Shown here: positions 11,355 through 25,400 of the stretch, one piece after another
Layout: each line of letters opens with the position of its first letter
Numbering within the stretch: the stretch's first letter is position 1
NCBI GenBank assembly: GCA_001466705.2
Contig: LATX02000184.1
Span: 496,001 to 560,000 of the forward strand
DNA length: 64,000 nucleotides
Source of the DNA: Moniliophthora roreri
Taxonomy: Eukaryota > Basidiomycota > Agaricomycetes > Agaricales > Marasmiaceae
Reading direction: 5' to 3'
Program-made: the position numbers and the translations under genes
The notes under the pieces: model-generated
The model's database searches: none
Told to the model about the DNA's origin: nothing
The model's input: only the letters and a program-made list of their open reading frames with translations

Positions 11355-14300
11355 ATGAACTTCCTCTTTACCCCCAATCACGTGCAGCTCCTCAACTCAT
11401 GTTATCCGCCCACCTCAGCTCTTCTCACCTCAGGACCTGACTATTCCCCGAATTCGCAGGAGCTCAGTCGTCTGACATACTACGCGTATGTGACCTTACT
11501 TATCTCGGAAGTTGTGGGTTGGAATCTCTTCTCCTGCAGGTCAAATCACCCGGACAAAATTGCCAAGCTAGGCAGCGAGCTGGAAAAACGTCTGCGCAAT
11601 GAATGTCGTAAAGCTCGGTCAGGAAACATGCGTATGCGCTCGTACGTCCAATTTTACTGATTTCTCGTTGTGGACTGACTGAATAAACCCTAGGAGTTTG
11701 CTCATTTCCTTAGCAATTCTTCGATCCCTTGTAACAGAGTGTCGACGCGACATACACCTCCTTTCACCCTCTCTCATTACCTCCGTGGAGGCGACACTCG
11801 ATGCGTCGTCGAATGACCTCGAAATCAGTGCGAGAGCTGCCAGCGTCGTATGTTCCAATTTTGTCCATTATGGTTCGCGTGCTAAGAACCTAATTTTAGT
11901 TCACTGCTTGGACCACTTACACCGATGGTCATCTCATCGGAACAGATAGCAGTTTGACCAAAAACTACATCTCATGTCTTCGGCACTTTGCTGCACTGGC
12001 TAGTTCGCAGGAGCAGGACGTGGAAGTAAGAAATCGGTAGACGCAACATCTTCATACCCACTTGTCACGTTATTCTAACATTCCTTCCAGTACAAGACTC
12101 GTCGGCCTAGCCGCGCTTACAGGAGCGGTCAACTCAGAGGCATTGTACAATGATTCCGCCCAGTTCCGAACACAGGTATCAATTCTATTGCGCCCAGTTC
12201 TGGTGACGTTGTTCCAGAGCAATCTCAGCACATTAGAGGAAGAGTGAGTCACCTTGCAGGTGATCTCCACTATACTCACCAAACTTTGGTACAGAGTCAA
12301 CGGAATCAAAGATGCCCCAATATCTCCCTATCTGGCAGAATTCAGGAATCGTCCAGTCCTGGAAAGACGTGCGGCTTCCATTCATCTTCACATCGACGGT
12401 GAGAATGGGCCATCGATGTCAGACGTCTGCAGTACTGCATTGAGAACACTCTACTCATTGCTCCAGCATATCAATGGGTCGCAATTAGGCCATATCATGC
12501 GTTCTTCCTTCGACAACATGGATGAGCTAAATGGATGGGCGCTTCAAGAACACTGCTGTTGGCTCTCCCGGAAAATGTCCGACTGGTCGCAGTATCAGTA
12601 CCGTTATGCAGTGCCAACGTGGCTGGTCGAGCGCCTAACCGAAGTACAGGACGCTCCTCAAGTCGATGATATGCACAAAGTTTTGATTGCCATGATCACG
12701 ACCGTCTTCAACTCACCTACGCCTCTTATCAACCTCTCCACTTCGGACGTCCTCACGAATTTGATGACTGTTCTCATCCGACGTGTTTCGGCTGATCCTC
12801 AAGACGCTCTCCCACCCGCGCTCGTTGAGTGTATATCTTCGTTGGGCCGTCATGTCTACTACTCGGACCAAATCCAAGATCTCGCGGTATGCCCCGTCCT
12901 TTTCTTCCGCGTATCGTATTTATAAAGTCTCACAGGGCGAATTAACAACGCGACTTTTGGTTGTCGAAATTCAAGGTGTTGTTTCTCGCAAGCACCCTGA
13001 CTATGCGTCGAGTAGAGCTCAAGCTATCCGTTGCCTTCTGATGGGGCTCTTGGGTCTTATGTATTCAGCCGAGAGGAATGAGCCAGAAAAGGGTCCGGAT
13101 CATAGCACCGACGCTCAGCATGACCGTTCATCCCGTCGGACAAGGGTTCCTCCAGACATTTGGCAGGACACGCTTAGTCTGATAAGTGATGAGAACTTGA
13201 GTGTACGGGCAGACTATGCAGAGGTCTTGGTGTATTATCTTGACAAGGAGATGCCCAAGCAAGGGGACTCAACAGAGCCCGAGTTCATAAAAGGAAACGG
13301 ACTCTCAGAGAGCCCCATGCAACAAGCCGCCCTCGCCAGCGCATTGCTTCATACAGGCGACTCAACAATCAAGCTCTTACACGCTCTGCACTCGTATCTA
13401 TACGTTCTGATGACTGCACCATCACTTGAAGCACAGGCAAGCCCTTCCGAGTCGTCAAGTTCATCCCCACATAACACACTACCTGCTCTCAACATCCAAC
13501 CTGCAACTCCTCTTACCGAATCTCACAGTATCCCCTTACCTCCACAACGTGATCACACACCACGCTCTCGCAAACTGTCAATGGCATTTCGTCTCTTACA
13601 ACATACACCACCGGGCTTGTCGGGCACCGTATCTGCATCTTTGACGGATTATGGTAATACACTCGAGGTTCTCACCACAATACACGAGCAGCTACCTATA
13701 CGCGGATTAATCACGGGGGTTCCAATGTTGCTCGCGTTGGACGGTGCCTGCGATCCACGTATTAGTGAGGTGAAGAATAATACCCGATTACTCGTCATCA
13801 AAGCTGTGCTAGCCAAGGTCTGGCTCGTGATTGGGAAGACTTGGAACTTACCCGAGTTAAGAACCATGGCTGAGGAGGTGAGCACGAGATGTATCGTCAA
13901 TGGTATGTCGCCCACGCTAAGATATCTTTCCAGGCTCTCTCTAGCTTGCCTCAGGAAGTCACATTGCCAAAACTCCCATCGTCTGAAATAGGGACATATC
14001 ATTCACCCAGAGAACCTACTCTATTACCGTCAGAAAGTAAACCGGAGAACTGGACCGGTGTTGATGCGGAAAAAGCGCTGCTGGTTCTTGTATCCAGTAC
14101 CTGTGTTCAAGAAGCCACTGGGCTGGATCATGAGAAGCTGTTATCCTGTTTTTCCAAGAAATGGACAGCAGAATCGGCCCTGAAAGAATGTGAGTATCTA
14201 CTCTTCCTAGCAATATTAGTACACACCTGATATACCCGACTCCTTTTTCTTTCTGATAGCTGTCGAGAAACCTTCCACATTCGATGCGACATTGCGCGGT

Positions 14301-14666
14301 GATGGCGTTTCCCCTCTCATCAAACTCACTCCCGGCTTGATGCATATTGACAACTTTTCTTTGGCGAGCTTGGCCCGTTCGACCCGCGGTGTTGGTGTCA
14401 CAGATCTCAGGGAAGCGCTGGAAGGAAGGAGTAGTATGTCAAATCCTGCTTTAGCCAGGCCCTCTTCCATATCTACACTCGATCATACGTCCTCGATCAT
14501 GGCTGGTGATCATAAACTCGTCCAAACGCGTTCTAGGTCCAGGAACAAACAGCGGGTAATTCCCTCTGGCTCTGGGGAGGTCCGAGATGTGCTCAACAAG
14601 CTGGGACTGGGAAAACAGAATGGCAGCCTTCTCAAGGCCTCCTTTCCTTCTTTACAACAACAGTAG
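11355..14666 (+). CDS. EFR3: EFR3-like plasma-membrane scaffold for PI4-kinase
   Basis: EFR3 is a peripheral plasma-membrane protein that recruits the Stt4/PI4K-III-alpha complex and so sets PI4P levels. The N-terminus (MNFLFTPNHVQLLNSCYPP) with a Cys is where fungal and animal Efr3 proteins attach to the membrane. Next come PNSQELSRLTYYASNHPDKI and LGSELEKRLRNECRKARSGN, which I recognise from fungal EFR3, then ARAASVFTAWTTYTDGHLIG and an all-helical HEAT-like body. The C-terminal third (from about 13430) is Ser/Pro-rich and probably disordered. Splicing of the first intron (GTATGT after TACTACGC) restores a continuous frame (YYASNHPDK). At least eight exons are needed. The stop is TAG 14664-14666. 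The gene converges with VPS52, the two coding ends being about 215 bp apart. Product length is close to 1,000 residues, normal for fungal EFR3. Confidence 0.85.
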
Positions 14667-14881
14667 TACCATGCGCGAACCGGGTCCTGTCCTGAACAGC
14701 CCAAACATTCACGGACGTTCTTTTCATTCTATTCCATCCACGTATACCACATGGCTTTTGGGTTCTGCGGGTAACCCGGTTTATACGCATATTGTACTAG
14801 CATTCCATGGATCCGTTCTACCAGTATAGTTAGAGTAATTTGAGTACAATGCCCTAAATCTACAAGCCCAATTGAACACGA

Positions 14882-17178
14882 CTACCGCCGTGATTGCCGC
14901 GTCGAAATAATCTTCCGTCTGGCCTCTTCCTCTAGTTTAGCCCAATACGCCAACTCTTGCTGTGACTTCGGATGTGCCGCAGGTTGCATTCCCCTCTAAA
15001 ACACACGTCAATGGTCCGCTCAACATGTGGAATGTGGACATCCTTACGTTCAGCCCTTGCAGGAGAATTTCATATACATTGGATTGCATAGTAGCTTTCG
15101 ATATCGGATCGCTAATTTGGCCGGTCTGTTTTTCTATCAGCTTCTGAAGTTCTTGTCTAAGTCGCAGTAGGCTGTGAGAGATGTTGAGATAATAACAGCA
15201 GTCGAGGAGAAACCCACGCACTTGGAAAAGATCATTGTTTCCTCTTCCTGTACCGTCAATGTCACGAATCCACTGAAGAGAAAGATATATCTTTGGCACA
15301 TCTACCACACCAAGCAAGTGGGTAAAACGAAAAGTTTAGATTGAAGATCACTTACTGATTTAACTGTGGCTTCACTGATTATTGTTGCACGACTGAAATA
15401 ACCGCCACCTGAGCCGTCAGCGAGTTTTTTCAGTGCTTCAATATTTTCGTTCATGAGTTTCTGGAATAACGGCCACAACTGCAACCTAAGGCCGAATACA
15501 AAGGTCACGGCTGGTGGACAGTCTCGATTCTCCATTTCAGTCACAACATTCTCCGTGAGACGTATCATGGTAAGAAGGGATACGACAGGAGGCGGCGGCT
15601 CTAATACGGAAAGAGTGAATGTCTGCAGAATCAAGTGAATCTCTGTCTGATGTGATGAACTTTCGGAGAAAAGTACCTGCACGTAAGTCATCACAGGGTC
15701 GAATACCTGCTTCCACAGAGCATCGATTTTCGCCTGTTCCTCTTTGGAGGGGTCTGCCAATGTCATCGAGCTTGGGAGAGTAGAGACACTCCCTGAACGG
15801 CTTCTACTTCCCAAGCCTTCAAACTCAGGTTGTCTGATGGGGCTCAGGACCGTGGGTGAGAACAATGCAGTTTCAGAAACAACTTGTGGAGCAGCAGCTT
15901 CGACGGAGAAGAAGCCCCTGAGGAATGCATACTCTGCTGTAACATTGTCCATGAACACGAGGAGTAGGGATCTCAGCAATGCTTCGGCTGGTTCTTTCTG
16001 CAAGGATCATCAGGAACCAGAGAAATGAAGTATCTCGGGCACTTACATGTGTTTTGTCATCAGCCATATAAGCCAGAGTAACATTAGGCCCGTCTAGACG
16101 GGCATTGGAAATGCGTTCAATGCCAGACGATGTATTTTCTAGCGTAGCTTTGTCACTGTTAACTATCGTCTCAAACTTATCAGTGTTGCGAGCCTGATTG
16201 TCATATAAGTTCTCGCAGTCTAGAGGCGCACAACAAGGCTTACTTTTATCCAGCCAAGGCTGCGAATGTATCTTCTGAACCCAGTTTCATAGTAAGTGCG
16301 AGCGGCACCAAGATATGCTCTTTGCACCTCATTGGCAACCGGTAGTGCCTGTCGTGACAAAAACGCAAATAGAGTCCGATATTTCAGGAAAATGGACGTC
16401 TGCAACACTTGCATATTTGTCGTAACGCTGTTTTTGATGGGCTGGAGTAGGGCGAGGAAGAATGCTCGAAGTTTGGTAGATGCCTGTAAGGGACAGTCAC
16501 TAAGCATACTTTCTTAGGCGTTGAGATGCTCACCACTATTCTTAATCCTTCAGCCACCTCAGTTAGATCCCTTGCTGCTTTGACACGAGCCCTTCCTTTG
16601 ATCATATCCAAATGTCTTTCGAATTCCTCTATCACCGTGACCCACTGTTCACTGACATCCGTATCGAGAATTGTCGTCGCGAGAGATGGGGGAATGGTTA
16701 TATCGTTCAGCAAACTCGAAAGAGGCTTCTCGATTTTCTATAGGTGTGGAATGAATGAATTGAGCGAACACTCCGACGGAAACGCATACGAACCCGACGA
16801 CTCTTCAGCCTGGCATCTATATCATTACTTCTATCCTGAAGCTCAGATATCTGACCGGATACAGCCGACAGGTCCTTCTGAAAGGTTGATAGAAATGATT
16901 CGAGGGAGTCGAGAAGATTGACACTGGTCTCCATCCTCGTGTTAGTTTTGGATGATTGGGAGGATCTAGGGAACGCACTTGGACTTGTTCGTGAAGCTCT
17001 ACAAAGTCTTTACCCCGTGTGCTGTCTTACAGGAATAAAAACTGAGTATTGAATTAGACGAATGAGTTTCTGATACATACAAACAGGTGCATTTCCCGTG
17101 TCAAGTCGACGTGCTGGCCAAACACAATGTCATTTCAGGAAACTTACAACAATAAAGAAACATACCATAGTCATCCAT
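14882..17178 (-). CDS. VPS52: VPS52 subunit of the GARP tethering complex
   Basis: GARP tethers endosome-derived vesicles at the trans-Golgi network; VPS52 is its long coiled-coil subunit. Recognised blocks: METSVNLLDSLESFLSTFQK, LSAVSGQISELQDRSNDIDA (N-terminal coiled coil), LLNDITIPPSLATTIL, the LKYRTLFAFLSRQ region, RAYLGAARTYYETGFRRYIR, and in the C-terminal half LRSLLLVFMDNVTAEYAFLR and VTFVFGLRLQLWPLFQKLM. The last exon ends LAYWAKLEEEARRKIISTRQ, with the stop as CTA at 14882-14884 on the + strand. I place the start at the Met at 17178 (MDDYG...), which is joined by a small exon (FGQHVDLTREMHL, RGKDFVELHEQV) to the main body. An in-frame Met at 17313 would add 45 residues and cannot be excluded. 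The upstream minus-strand gene ends only about 60-200 bp away. Confidence 0.88.
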
Positions 17179-17375
17179 TACAGCTTCTGGGGGCAAAGGA
17201 ACTGGAAGGCGCGTAGATGGATACACTTTGAAGCAAGTGACGAAGTAACGGTGTACGTAATAACGGGGGAATGTGTTTGCTACATATTCAGATGGAGTTG
17301 AAGGGTATTCCAAATTGAAAGATTACAGGTAGATTACATGGGATGATTTACGTTACACATGACTTGGATATATAC

Positions 17376-19328
17376 CTATGTGAGCGCGTACTGTAGGGAC
17401 GAGCCCTCGTATTGTTGAGGAGGCATATGATGATTTGGCATCATATTCATCATAGGGGGATGCTGGTGCTGAGCCCGCTGCTCATCCTCGCTTTCCTCCC
17501 CGAGACTCTGAAGATGAACCCAGTCCAGCTCCTGTGGGTCTCGTATAAGTTTCTGCAAAGCTTCATTGAAATCTGGATGTTTCGTTTGCTCTTGCAGGAT
17601 CCATCGGCGGCTGACCATCCAGGAAGCAACCCCCTTTGGTGGCAACTGAAAACCTGGCTTAAGGTCACCAGTAACACGATCCAATTTGCCCAAGCCCCTC
17701 TTCGGCTTCGTGGCGCCGACCTCTCTGTCGTCCTCATCTAGTTTTTCGTAAAACTTGACAAGGCGTTTACTACGCCAGCGACATCCGTGCGTTATGAGGT
17801 ATCTCGATTGGGGAGCGTCCGGATCAGCGTCTGATTCCTCCGATGACATGCATTCCAGTTCGAAAGCACCGTCAAAAGTCGAGTGCTCGTAAGCCGTGAG
17901 TCGTAGCCGTGCACTGACGCGGCTGTCCAGTTTCTGTGCAATCGTTAGGAAACTAGTCGAGTATTTAATTGAAGACTTACAGCTTTCTTCCTTTGCAACC
18001 GTCTAGCCTTTATGATTTTATTCTTGTCCCGAGATCTATCGTGTTCAGCGATAGCTTTATCTCGCTGGCCTTTGAATTTCTGGCGCAATGTGGTGAAGCA
18101 TTGGTCAAAAGCCGCGTCCAAAGTTTTCTTGTTAAACTCCCTTTCCGGAACATGCTTATACAGTCGTCGCCGGTTTTCCTTCAAGTCATCTAAAATACGC
18201 GTTTTCATACGCGCGTTATGGACTGACTGCTTGGAAGTCTTGTCCCAGACGAAGCGTACTGGTTGTGAAGAGTCAAGGGGTGTGCCCTCGGGATGACTGT
18301 CGGGTAACATCTTGTCATGCTCGAGGCCCATTAAACGGATTGTATGGAGGCGTATCGCGTGCTGTTAGGAATAATGAGCTAAAGGTTAGCACAATAGTGT
18401 TTTGAGACACTCGCATGAACAGTCAGACATCTCTTATCATGATGGTTCCGTCGTCTGGAAACGCGAGGTTGCGGAGAGCCAAGCGTGTCCGAGTCGCTGC
18501 CACCACTGAATTCGCTTGATGAGCTTGATTCGACCTTCCGTCTCTTCTTCGGCTTGACAGGAGGCGGAGATCGTGAGGCTTCGCTCCGTGAAGCAGGCGT
18601 TGGATCATGAGATTCGTATATCGGGACAGCAGAGGTTGGCATATTTACTGGTCGCTCAGAAATTGGAGGAGATTGATGATAGTGTTCCATAGAAGGGGGC
18701 TGAGTCTCTGAAGGGAATGAAGGATTGCTTTGGATCGGAAAAGATGATCCCTGAATGAAGGTGTGTTGTGAGGTACTCGCGTGCTGCATGACTGGAGAAA
18801 CTGGTGTAGAAAGCTGGATTGAAGGTGAAGATGACATAGTCGAGGTCGAAACTTGGGCATTACCGCCACTGGTGGTGATGGACTGACGAAGGGTGTTGAG
18901 CTCCTCCCGCAACTCTTGTACCTGCTTCTCCAGAGCAGCTTCTCTCTCGCTATGCTTAAGTTCGTGCTCCCGTTCCCATGCAAGCCTTCGTTGACACTCA
19001 GCTTCCTGGGCCTCCTTGGTCGCCTGAACAATTCGGAGAAGCTCCTGAACGGCTGAGAGGCCTGTTGACGAAGGCCGCGACCTACTTCCCGACCTTAATA
19101 TCTGATCAGATGGTAAATTGATGAAAAATTGACACACCTTACTGCAGGAGATTGCTGCTGAAACTCCGTCACTGCGACATGGAGCTGAGGGGAGTGTTCC
19201 ACGAGTGCATGCGGTTGAAGTTGTAGTTGGGGTGTTGAATGGTGAGAAAGGTGTTGAGGATAAGAACTTTTATGCGAAGAGTGTGAAAACAATGGATTTA
19301 AGGCATCAGAGAGTTCGCTGGAGCCCAT
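17376..19328 (-). CDS. Unrecognised coiled-coil, Ser-rich, basic protein
   Basis: I do not recognise a named family. The predicted protein starts MGSSELSDALNPLFSHSSHK (Met at 19328), then has a His/Gln-rich stretch and a long charged coiled coil at about residues 90-140 (ECQRRLAWEREHELKHSERE, LEKQVQELREELNTLRQ). A Ser/Pro linker ends in a probable nuclear localisation signal (VKPKKRRKVESSSSSEF). After an intron comes a second conserved-looking part, LHTIRLMGLEHD, then a very basic segment with DKNKIIKARRLQRKKA. The last exon contains MSSEESDADPD and HGCRWRSKRLVKFYEKLDED. The C-terminus is Met/His/Gln-rich. The combination suggests a nuclear chromatin or transcription-related protein, possibly of a fungus-specific family; this is inference. 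It diverges from RPN11 with 168 bp between start codons. Confidence 0.65.
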
Positions 19329-19496
19329 TGCAAGCCATGCAAGCGTAGAAGGAAACGCAGGCAAATGAGTCGAGAGTCGTTCATTAGCCGGTCCGACTGA
19401 GGCCCGATACTGAATTTGGCAAGAAAATTCCCAGGACGCGTAACGCGTAAGCTTTGTCGTCGACTCTCGCTTTCTATCTTTTTGCACAGAACCACG

Positions 19497-20691
<1,195 letters not shown>

Positions 20692-21367
20692 AGGTCGTTT
20701 TCGTATTAGGCATTTACACCACTGTAGTATACTTTTGATGACACTGTCATACGTCAAGGAAAATAGCTCTGCTCTCCAGTCACCGGATGTGCCCCTGCTG
20801 CTTGTTAGGGTTCCGAGAAGACGCACTAGGACATCACAGGACAAGCTCGTGAGGGAGGTTATATTTCAACCGATCATTCAATACACTGAATACACTGGTT
20901 TTCCGTCATAAGATTTCCCTCAACAGATCTGATCCTTGGCGCAGCTCCTCGTCGACATTCTTTGGAGCTTTTCGCAGCCACGACTGCCTACCGACGCCAT
21001 AAGAAGCCGAAACGAAGGCTCTGGGAACTGGTATCCATCGTGGCCTCGCAATAGCCACTAAGAAAGCGTGGCTGACGTGGGTCCTCCCGCACTTGAATCA
21101 AATCCTAATGCTAAGCAGGGACATTTGAATGCTATGGCGCATCGTGCTGGCGATAAGGTGAATGGAATGACTATTGCATTACCCCTCGGTATATGTGACC
21201 AGGGCACGATTAACACTCTCCTAAGAATAGAGTTCATATGATACTCTAGGTAATCCGATGATGCGGTGATGTATCCAACGGGGAAAACGGCCCCAATGGA
21301 AGCCACTCCATTACCGCACCTTGGCTAGGACGGAACGGGTCAAGACTACCAGGACCCTGGGTAGGTT
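20692..21367. other. Intergenic region between convergent genes
   Basis: About 680 bp between the 3' ends of RPN11 and the mitochondrial S18 gene. A minus-strand open frame at 21058-21306 (82 codons) has no recognisable motif and no supporting exons. I see no RNA gene. The stretch probably contains both 3' UTRs. Confidence 0.45.
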
Positions 21368-22040
21368 TCAATACGGATGTTGTGTAGTCAAGTCGTCAAG
21401 GGAAAACGTACGAGGTGATTGACTGTCATACACGCCGAAGATATTTCTTCTGCTGAGGATAGGGATGATGCCCATCATTTTGGCCCGTCGAATCGCTTTA
21501 CCCAGCCTCCTTTGACTCTTCCAAGTGAGCTTGGTGTATGCGCGAGGGTAAATTTTGCCCATATCAGACACGTAGTCGTTGAGGACAGCGGGGTTCATGG
21601 CCATGTCTAGAGGATCTATGTTGAGTTGGTAAAATGGATCTGTTTTGCGGGCTTCGCGTTTTGAAGGCCCAACTTTTGGGGGAGTAGGATTGACACGCTT
21701 CCCCTTCTTGACTGATTCGTAGGTAAGTCGTTGAGGCGTGATGAACTAGAGAGATCCGTCATGATTCATGGAACACTGGTAGTTGGAGGCGATGCAAAAT
21801 ACCGTGTTGGGAGTAAATGACCTGAATTCCGACTCTGGATTCCGCAGAAAACCTGGCGTACATGTCAACGACCAAAAAAATAAAAAAGTTGAATCACGCA
21901 CTTGGGTTCACTGGAGTTTTCTTGAGCTGACTTTTGACATAAGCTCCAAGTTGGTGCATACCATCCGATGCGGCGGTCGAATTGCATCGAGCAGCAAAAG
22001 GTCGCAGACAGTTGAACGCTGCCTGGCGAACGGAGAACAT
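21368..22040 (-). CDS. Mitochondrial small-subunit ribosomal protein bS18m
   Basis: Homologue of bacterial ribosomal protein S18, a component of the mitoribosome small-subunit platform. The N-terminal exon reads MFSVRQAAFNCLRPFAARCN, an Arg-containing, acid-free mitochondrial presequence. The body contains DPLDMAMNPAVLNDYVSDMG, TKLTWKSQRRLGKAIRRAKM and MGIIPILSRR, the S18 signature (bacterial S18 has the equivalent R-x-Q-R-x-L-x-x-A-I-K-R-A-R). The stop is TGA, read as TCA at 21368-21370 on the + strand. Two or three introns are visible, including one near 21720-21890. The gene lies head-to-head with the Rim15-like kinase, with about 390 bp between start codons. It is nuclear-encoded, as expected in fungi. 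Confidence 0.88.
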
Positions 22041-22426
22041 GGTGGTGGTTACGGTGTAAGAGACGAAGCGCCGGACTTGGTCAACTACAGTACTACAGCA
22101 GCCTACAGCAGGCTTGAGCAGTTCTGGAGAGGAAATACGGAAATATATGGCAAACCAAGAAATATGTAAGAAAATGGGCCGGGAAGCCAGATATTATTGA
22201 ATTGATGCTGGGCTGGAACTTGTCTCATTTCGCCTGGATTTGGCCCTTGCTCCCGACTCCCACCATACCTGACCTCGATGAATTCTTGATTCTTCTTCTG
22301 CCCTAATTCCCCGCCAATTTTCGCTATACTATCCTCACCTATTTTCCCTTTTTCCTCCGTCACACTGTCTCGACATTCCCCTCTCCCCTCACCCGCGAGG
22401 TCGCAGCTCGAAATTGCATCTTTTCG
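22041..22426. promoter_or_regulatory. Divergent intergenic region with pyrimidine-rich tract
   Basis: The 386 bp between the S18m and Rim15-like start codons carry, on the kinase side (about 22280-22410), a strongly C/T-rich coding-strand stretch of TCTTCTTC and CCCCTCTCCC type. Such tracts commonly lie just upstream of transcription or translation starts in filamentous fungi. No TATA element is obvious. The function is inferred from position and composition only. Confidence 0.4.
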
Positions 22427-25400
22427 ATGTCAGAGTCTGCTCTACAACGACGTCAACCGCCTAGCCCTCTCGTATTCTCCCCGGAAACAGTTCTCTTACC
22501 TTCAAACAGTCAGGGAAGTCAGCAGCATGGCTCAGGTTCAAATACCGTGTCCATGCCATTCGTCAGGCGTCATGTAACTCGTCGTCTCAAGGCTGCGAAA
22601 GCCGAGTGCGACAAGGAGTTGCAGCGGGTCACAAATAACATCACTACGTTCTTCGAGGAGCGTCTGAAGGATGGGGACTATGAGCCAGACCGGGAGTATC
22701 GAGACCGTGAACGTGATCGAGATAAAGACTCCCAGTACGGCTCTCACTATGGCTCTCACTATGGCTCTCAGTATGGAGACCCAGACCATTATCGGGATCC
22801 ATACACTTTTCAACCCGGCGAGCTCAGGTCTGCTTTGCAGTCTGACGATGCCAGTTCAGATGGTGGATACGAAGCCGAGGTCGAATACAACAGTCAACAC
22901 AGCCGACAACGTGCGTCTCCTGATGACGACCTCAGCCATTCACCAATATTGACTCATTCCCCTTCTTATCCTGTTTACTATTCAGCATCCGCGTCTTCCA
23001 TGAGCCCTGGCGCACTTCGAAGACAGCAGGCTCTTCCGTGGGACAGACCTCTATCCACTTCCATGTCATCGAGCGTAGTTTCCTCATCTCCAGCAAGCTC
23101 GACCGTCATGCTACCCGATGTACCTCTTACGCGAAAACAGAGCAACTCCAATCAAAGCATGTCCTCACGTCGTCTCTCTCGGACCATACACATTCCTTCT
23201 CGGCCCCCCCGTTCTGGACACAGTTCTCGATCCACCTCTCGTTCTCGTTCTCCTCTCCCACCTCTATCTAGTCATGCTTCCTTTTCTGATTACCCTTCCA
23301 ATCCTTCATCAAACCGGCGTGCCTCACGAATACTCATCGATGATCCCATAGACCCCATAATGTCTACTCTTTATGAGCTCATTGGGGTAGCCACCGAAAT
23401 TATTGACATGTCCATTACACAACTCACTGCTCAACCCAAAGTCTGTGAATCTCTCGTTCAGAGAGTCCAAGACATTGGCAAAGCGTGGGAAACACATCCA
23501 GACTGGCACGGCCGGAACTGGTATGTGCAAGTACTACTTGCCGTTGCCAGTCTGAGTCGTGTTGTTGAATGGTGGGAGGCCGAAAAGCAGTTCTGGAACT
23601 TCAATGACAATGAGGACGAGTTGGATGAACCCTTGACTTTTGTCACCAAACCAGCCGAGGAACCAATTCTTGAATCATCTGCTAGGCGAGAAGGATCAGA
23701 ACTCGATGGCTTCAGGCTTAATCCGGAGGATGACCATCGACTTCGATTACATCGGCCGGCAAGCCATGGTCGCCGCTCACGAGATGAGCACCCGAAAACT
23801 CTCACTTCCTCCGCAGAAACCCGACCAGAAAGCCATTCTCGTAATCATTCCAAAATTCACGACCATGTAGAATCAGCACGAGTCCTGGCAACCGAAAGGT
23901 TGAGACTCCAGGCTGAAACCGCCCAAAACCAGAATATTGTTCTAGAGCTTAGCTTGGACGGCGATCACTTGATTTGGATTAATTATGCTTGGAGAACAGT
24001 AGTCGGGTAAGTAACTTGTTCACCTTATTTCACTTGATTGACCGTCGCTCTAACCTTCATGATTTAGTACGGACCCAGATGAGCTATTCGGCACTCGGGT
24101 GTCCCAGCAGCTTCATCCCGCGGATGCTCACGTCTTTCAAACTGCGACGCAGCGTCTTCTAGAAGATGACTCGCATACAGTTGAAGCTCGCTTCAGGCTC
24201 AGAGTGGAGCCTGAGCATGATCGAGAGTATCCTCAAGGCCGGGCACTTTACCAACAGATGGAAGGTAAAGGCATGCTTATGATTGATCGTGAGGATGGCG
24301 AGCCTTCCCACACCATGTGGGTTGTCAAGCCCATCGCCCCCCCTCGCTACGAGCAAGAATCACCTGCCATTACGCTCATATCCGCCGGTGATATTGAAAG
24401 TGATTATACGCCCCCTCCGCCTATTTCTCGCAAGCTTTCGGAAACGGGTATCAGTCCAGAACCCGAGACGCCTCTTCCCTTCCCCCTCCCTATCAGTGCC
24501 GAACCCATCCTGTGTCGAATATGCGAGTGTCAAATACCGCAATGGTACTTTGAAAAGCACAGTGAAACATGTGCTGAGACGCATCGCTTGGAGGCGGAGA
24601 TCGGCGAATGCAATGAGTCTATTGCAGAACTCAGGGTTACCATTCGGGATCTTTGTGCTAGTATGGAACATGCCTCACCAGTCACGGTGCCTGAATATAG
24701 AGGGATGCCGATATATACACCTTCTCCATCCACTTCCCCTGTGATTCCGTCACCTCTGCAACTCTTCAGAGTAAACAAGATGCAGAAATTCGGTGTCAAG
24801 AAAATGCAACGTCGACTTCTTGACCAACTGGAGGACATTCTTCAGGTGGCTGCCGAGGTAGCTATACCTTCTTTGAAGGAGGATGAAGCAAAAGAACCTA
24901 TTGAGAGACAACGCTTATTGTCTCCTGGATCGGAGAGGAAGATGTCTCAAATAAGGAATTGGAGTAAACCCTCGATTGAAGACGCAGCCTTGAGCCAGTT
25001 AGTACAGGATGTTGAGCGTGTCATGCGGCAAAAGATTGACAATGTCGTACGGATGCAGAACACGATTCGATATGCAGAGAAGATTTGGTGTGAGTGGCAA
25101 GAGCGGGTTGGAATGTACTTCGCATCGATGGAAGATTCAGATGGGTCGAGCGAGTCTGGAAGTAGCGATTCAGAGGATGGTGAGGAAGAGCAGCCAGAAC
25201 GCCCACCCCCTGGAGCATCCGAAGCTGATGATGACCATTCGAGTACAACTTCAGAGTATGCGTTTACGGGAGGTGATACGCACTCGTCGCCGGACCCTAC
25301 ACCCATGGCCTCGTCCTCTCCGATCCCATTGTCTACTCCTCCCGAATCGAGAGCAGGATACGCCGCTCCCGCACCTTCATTGCCACACAGTCACAGTGGT

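Noticed and set aside
21058..21306. 82-codon minus-strand frame between RPN11 and S18m
   Set aside because: No motif, no partner exons and a 3' UTR location.
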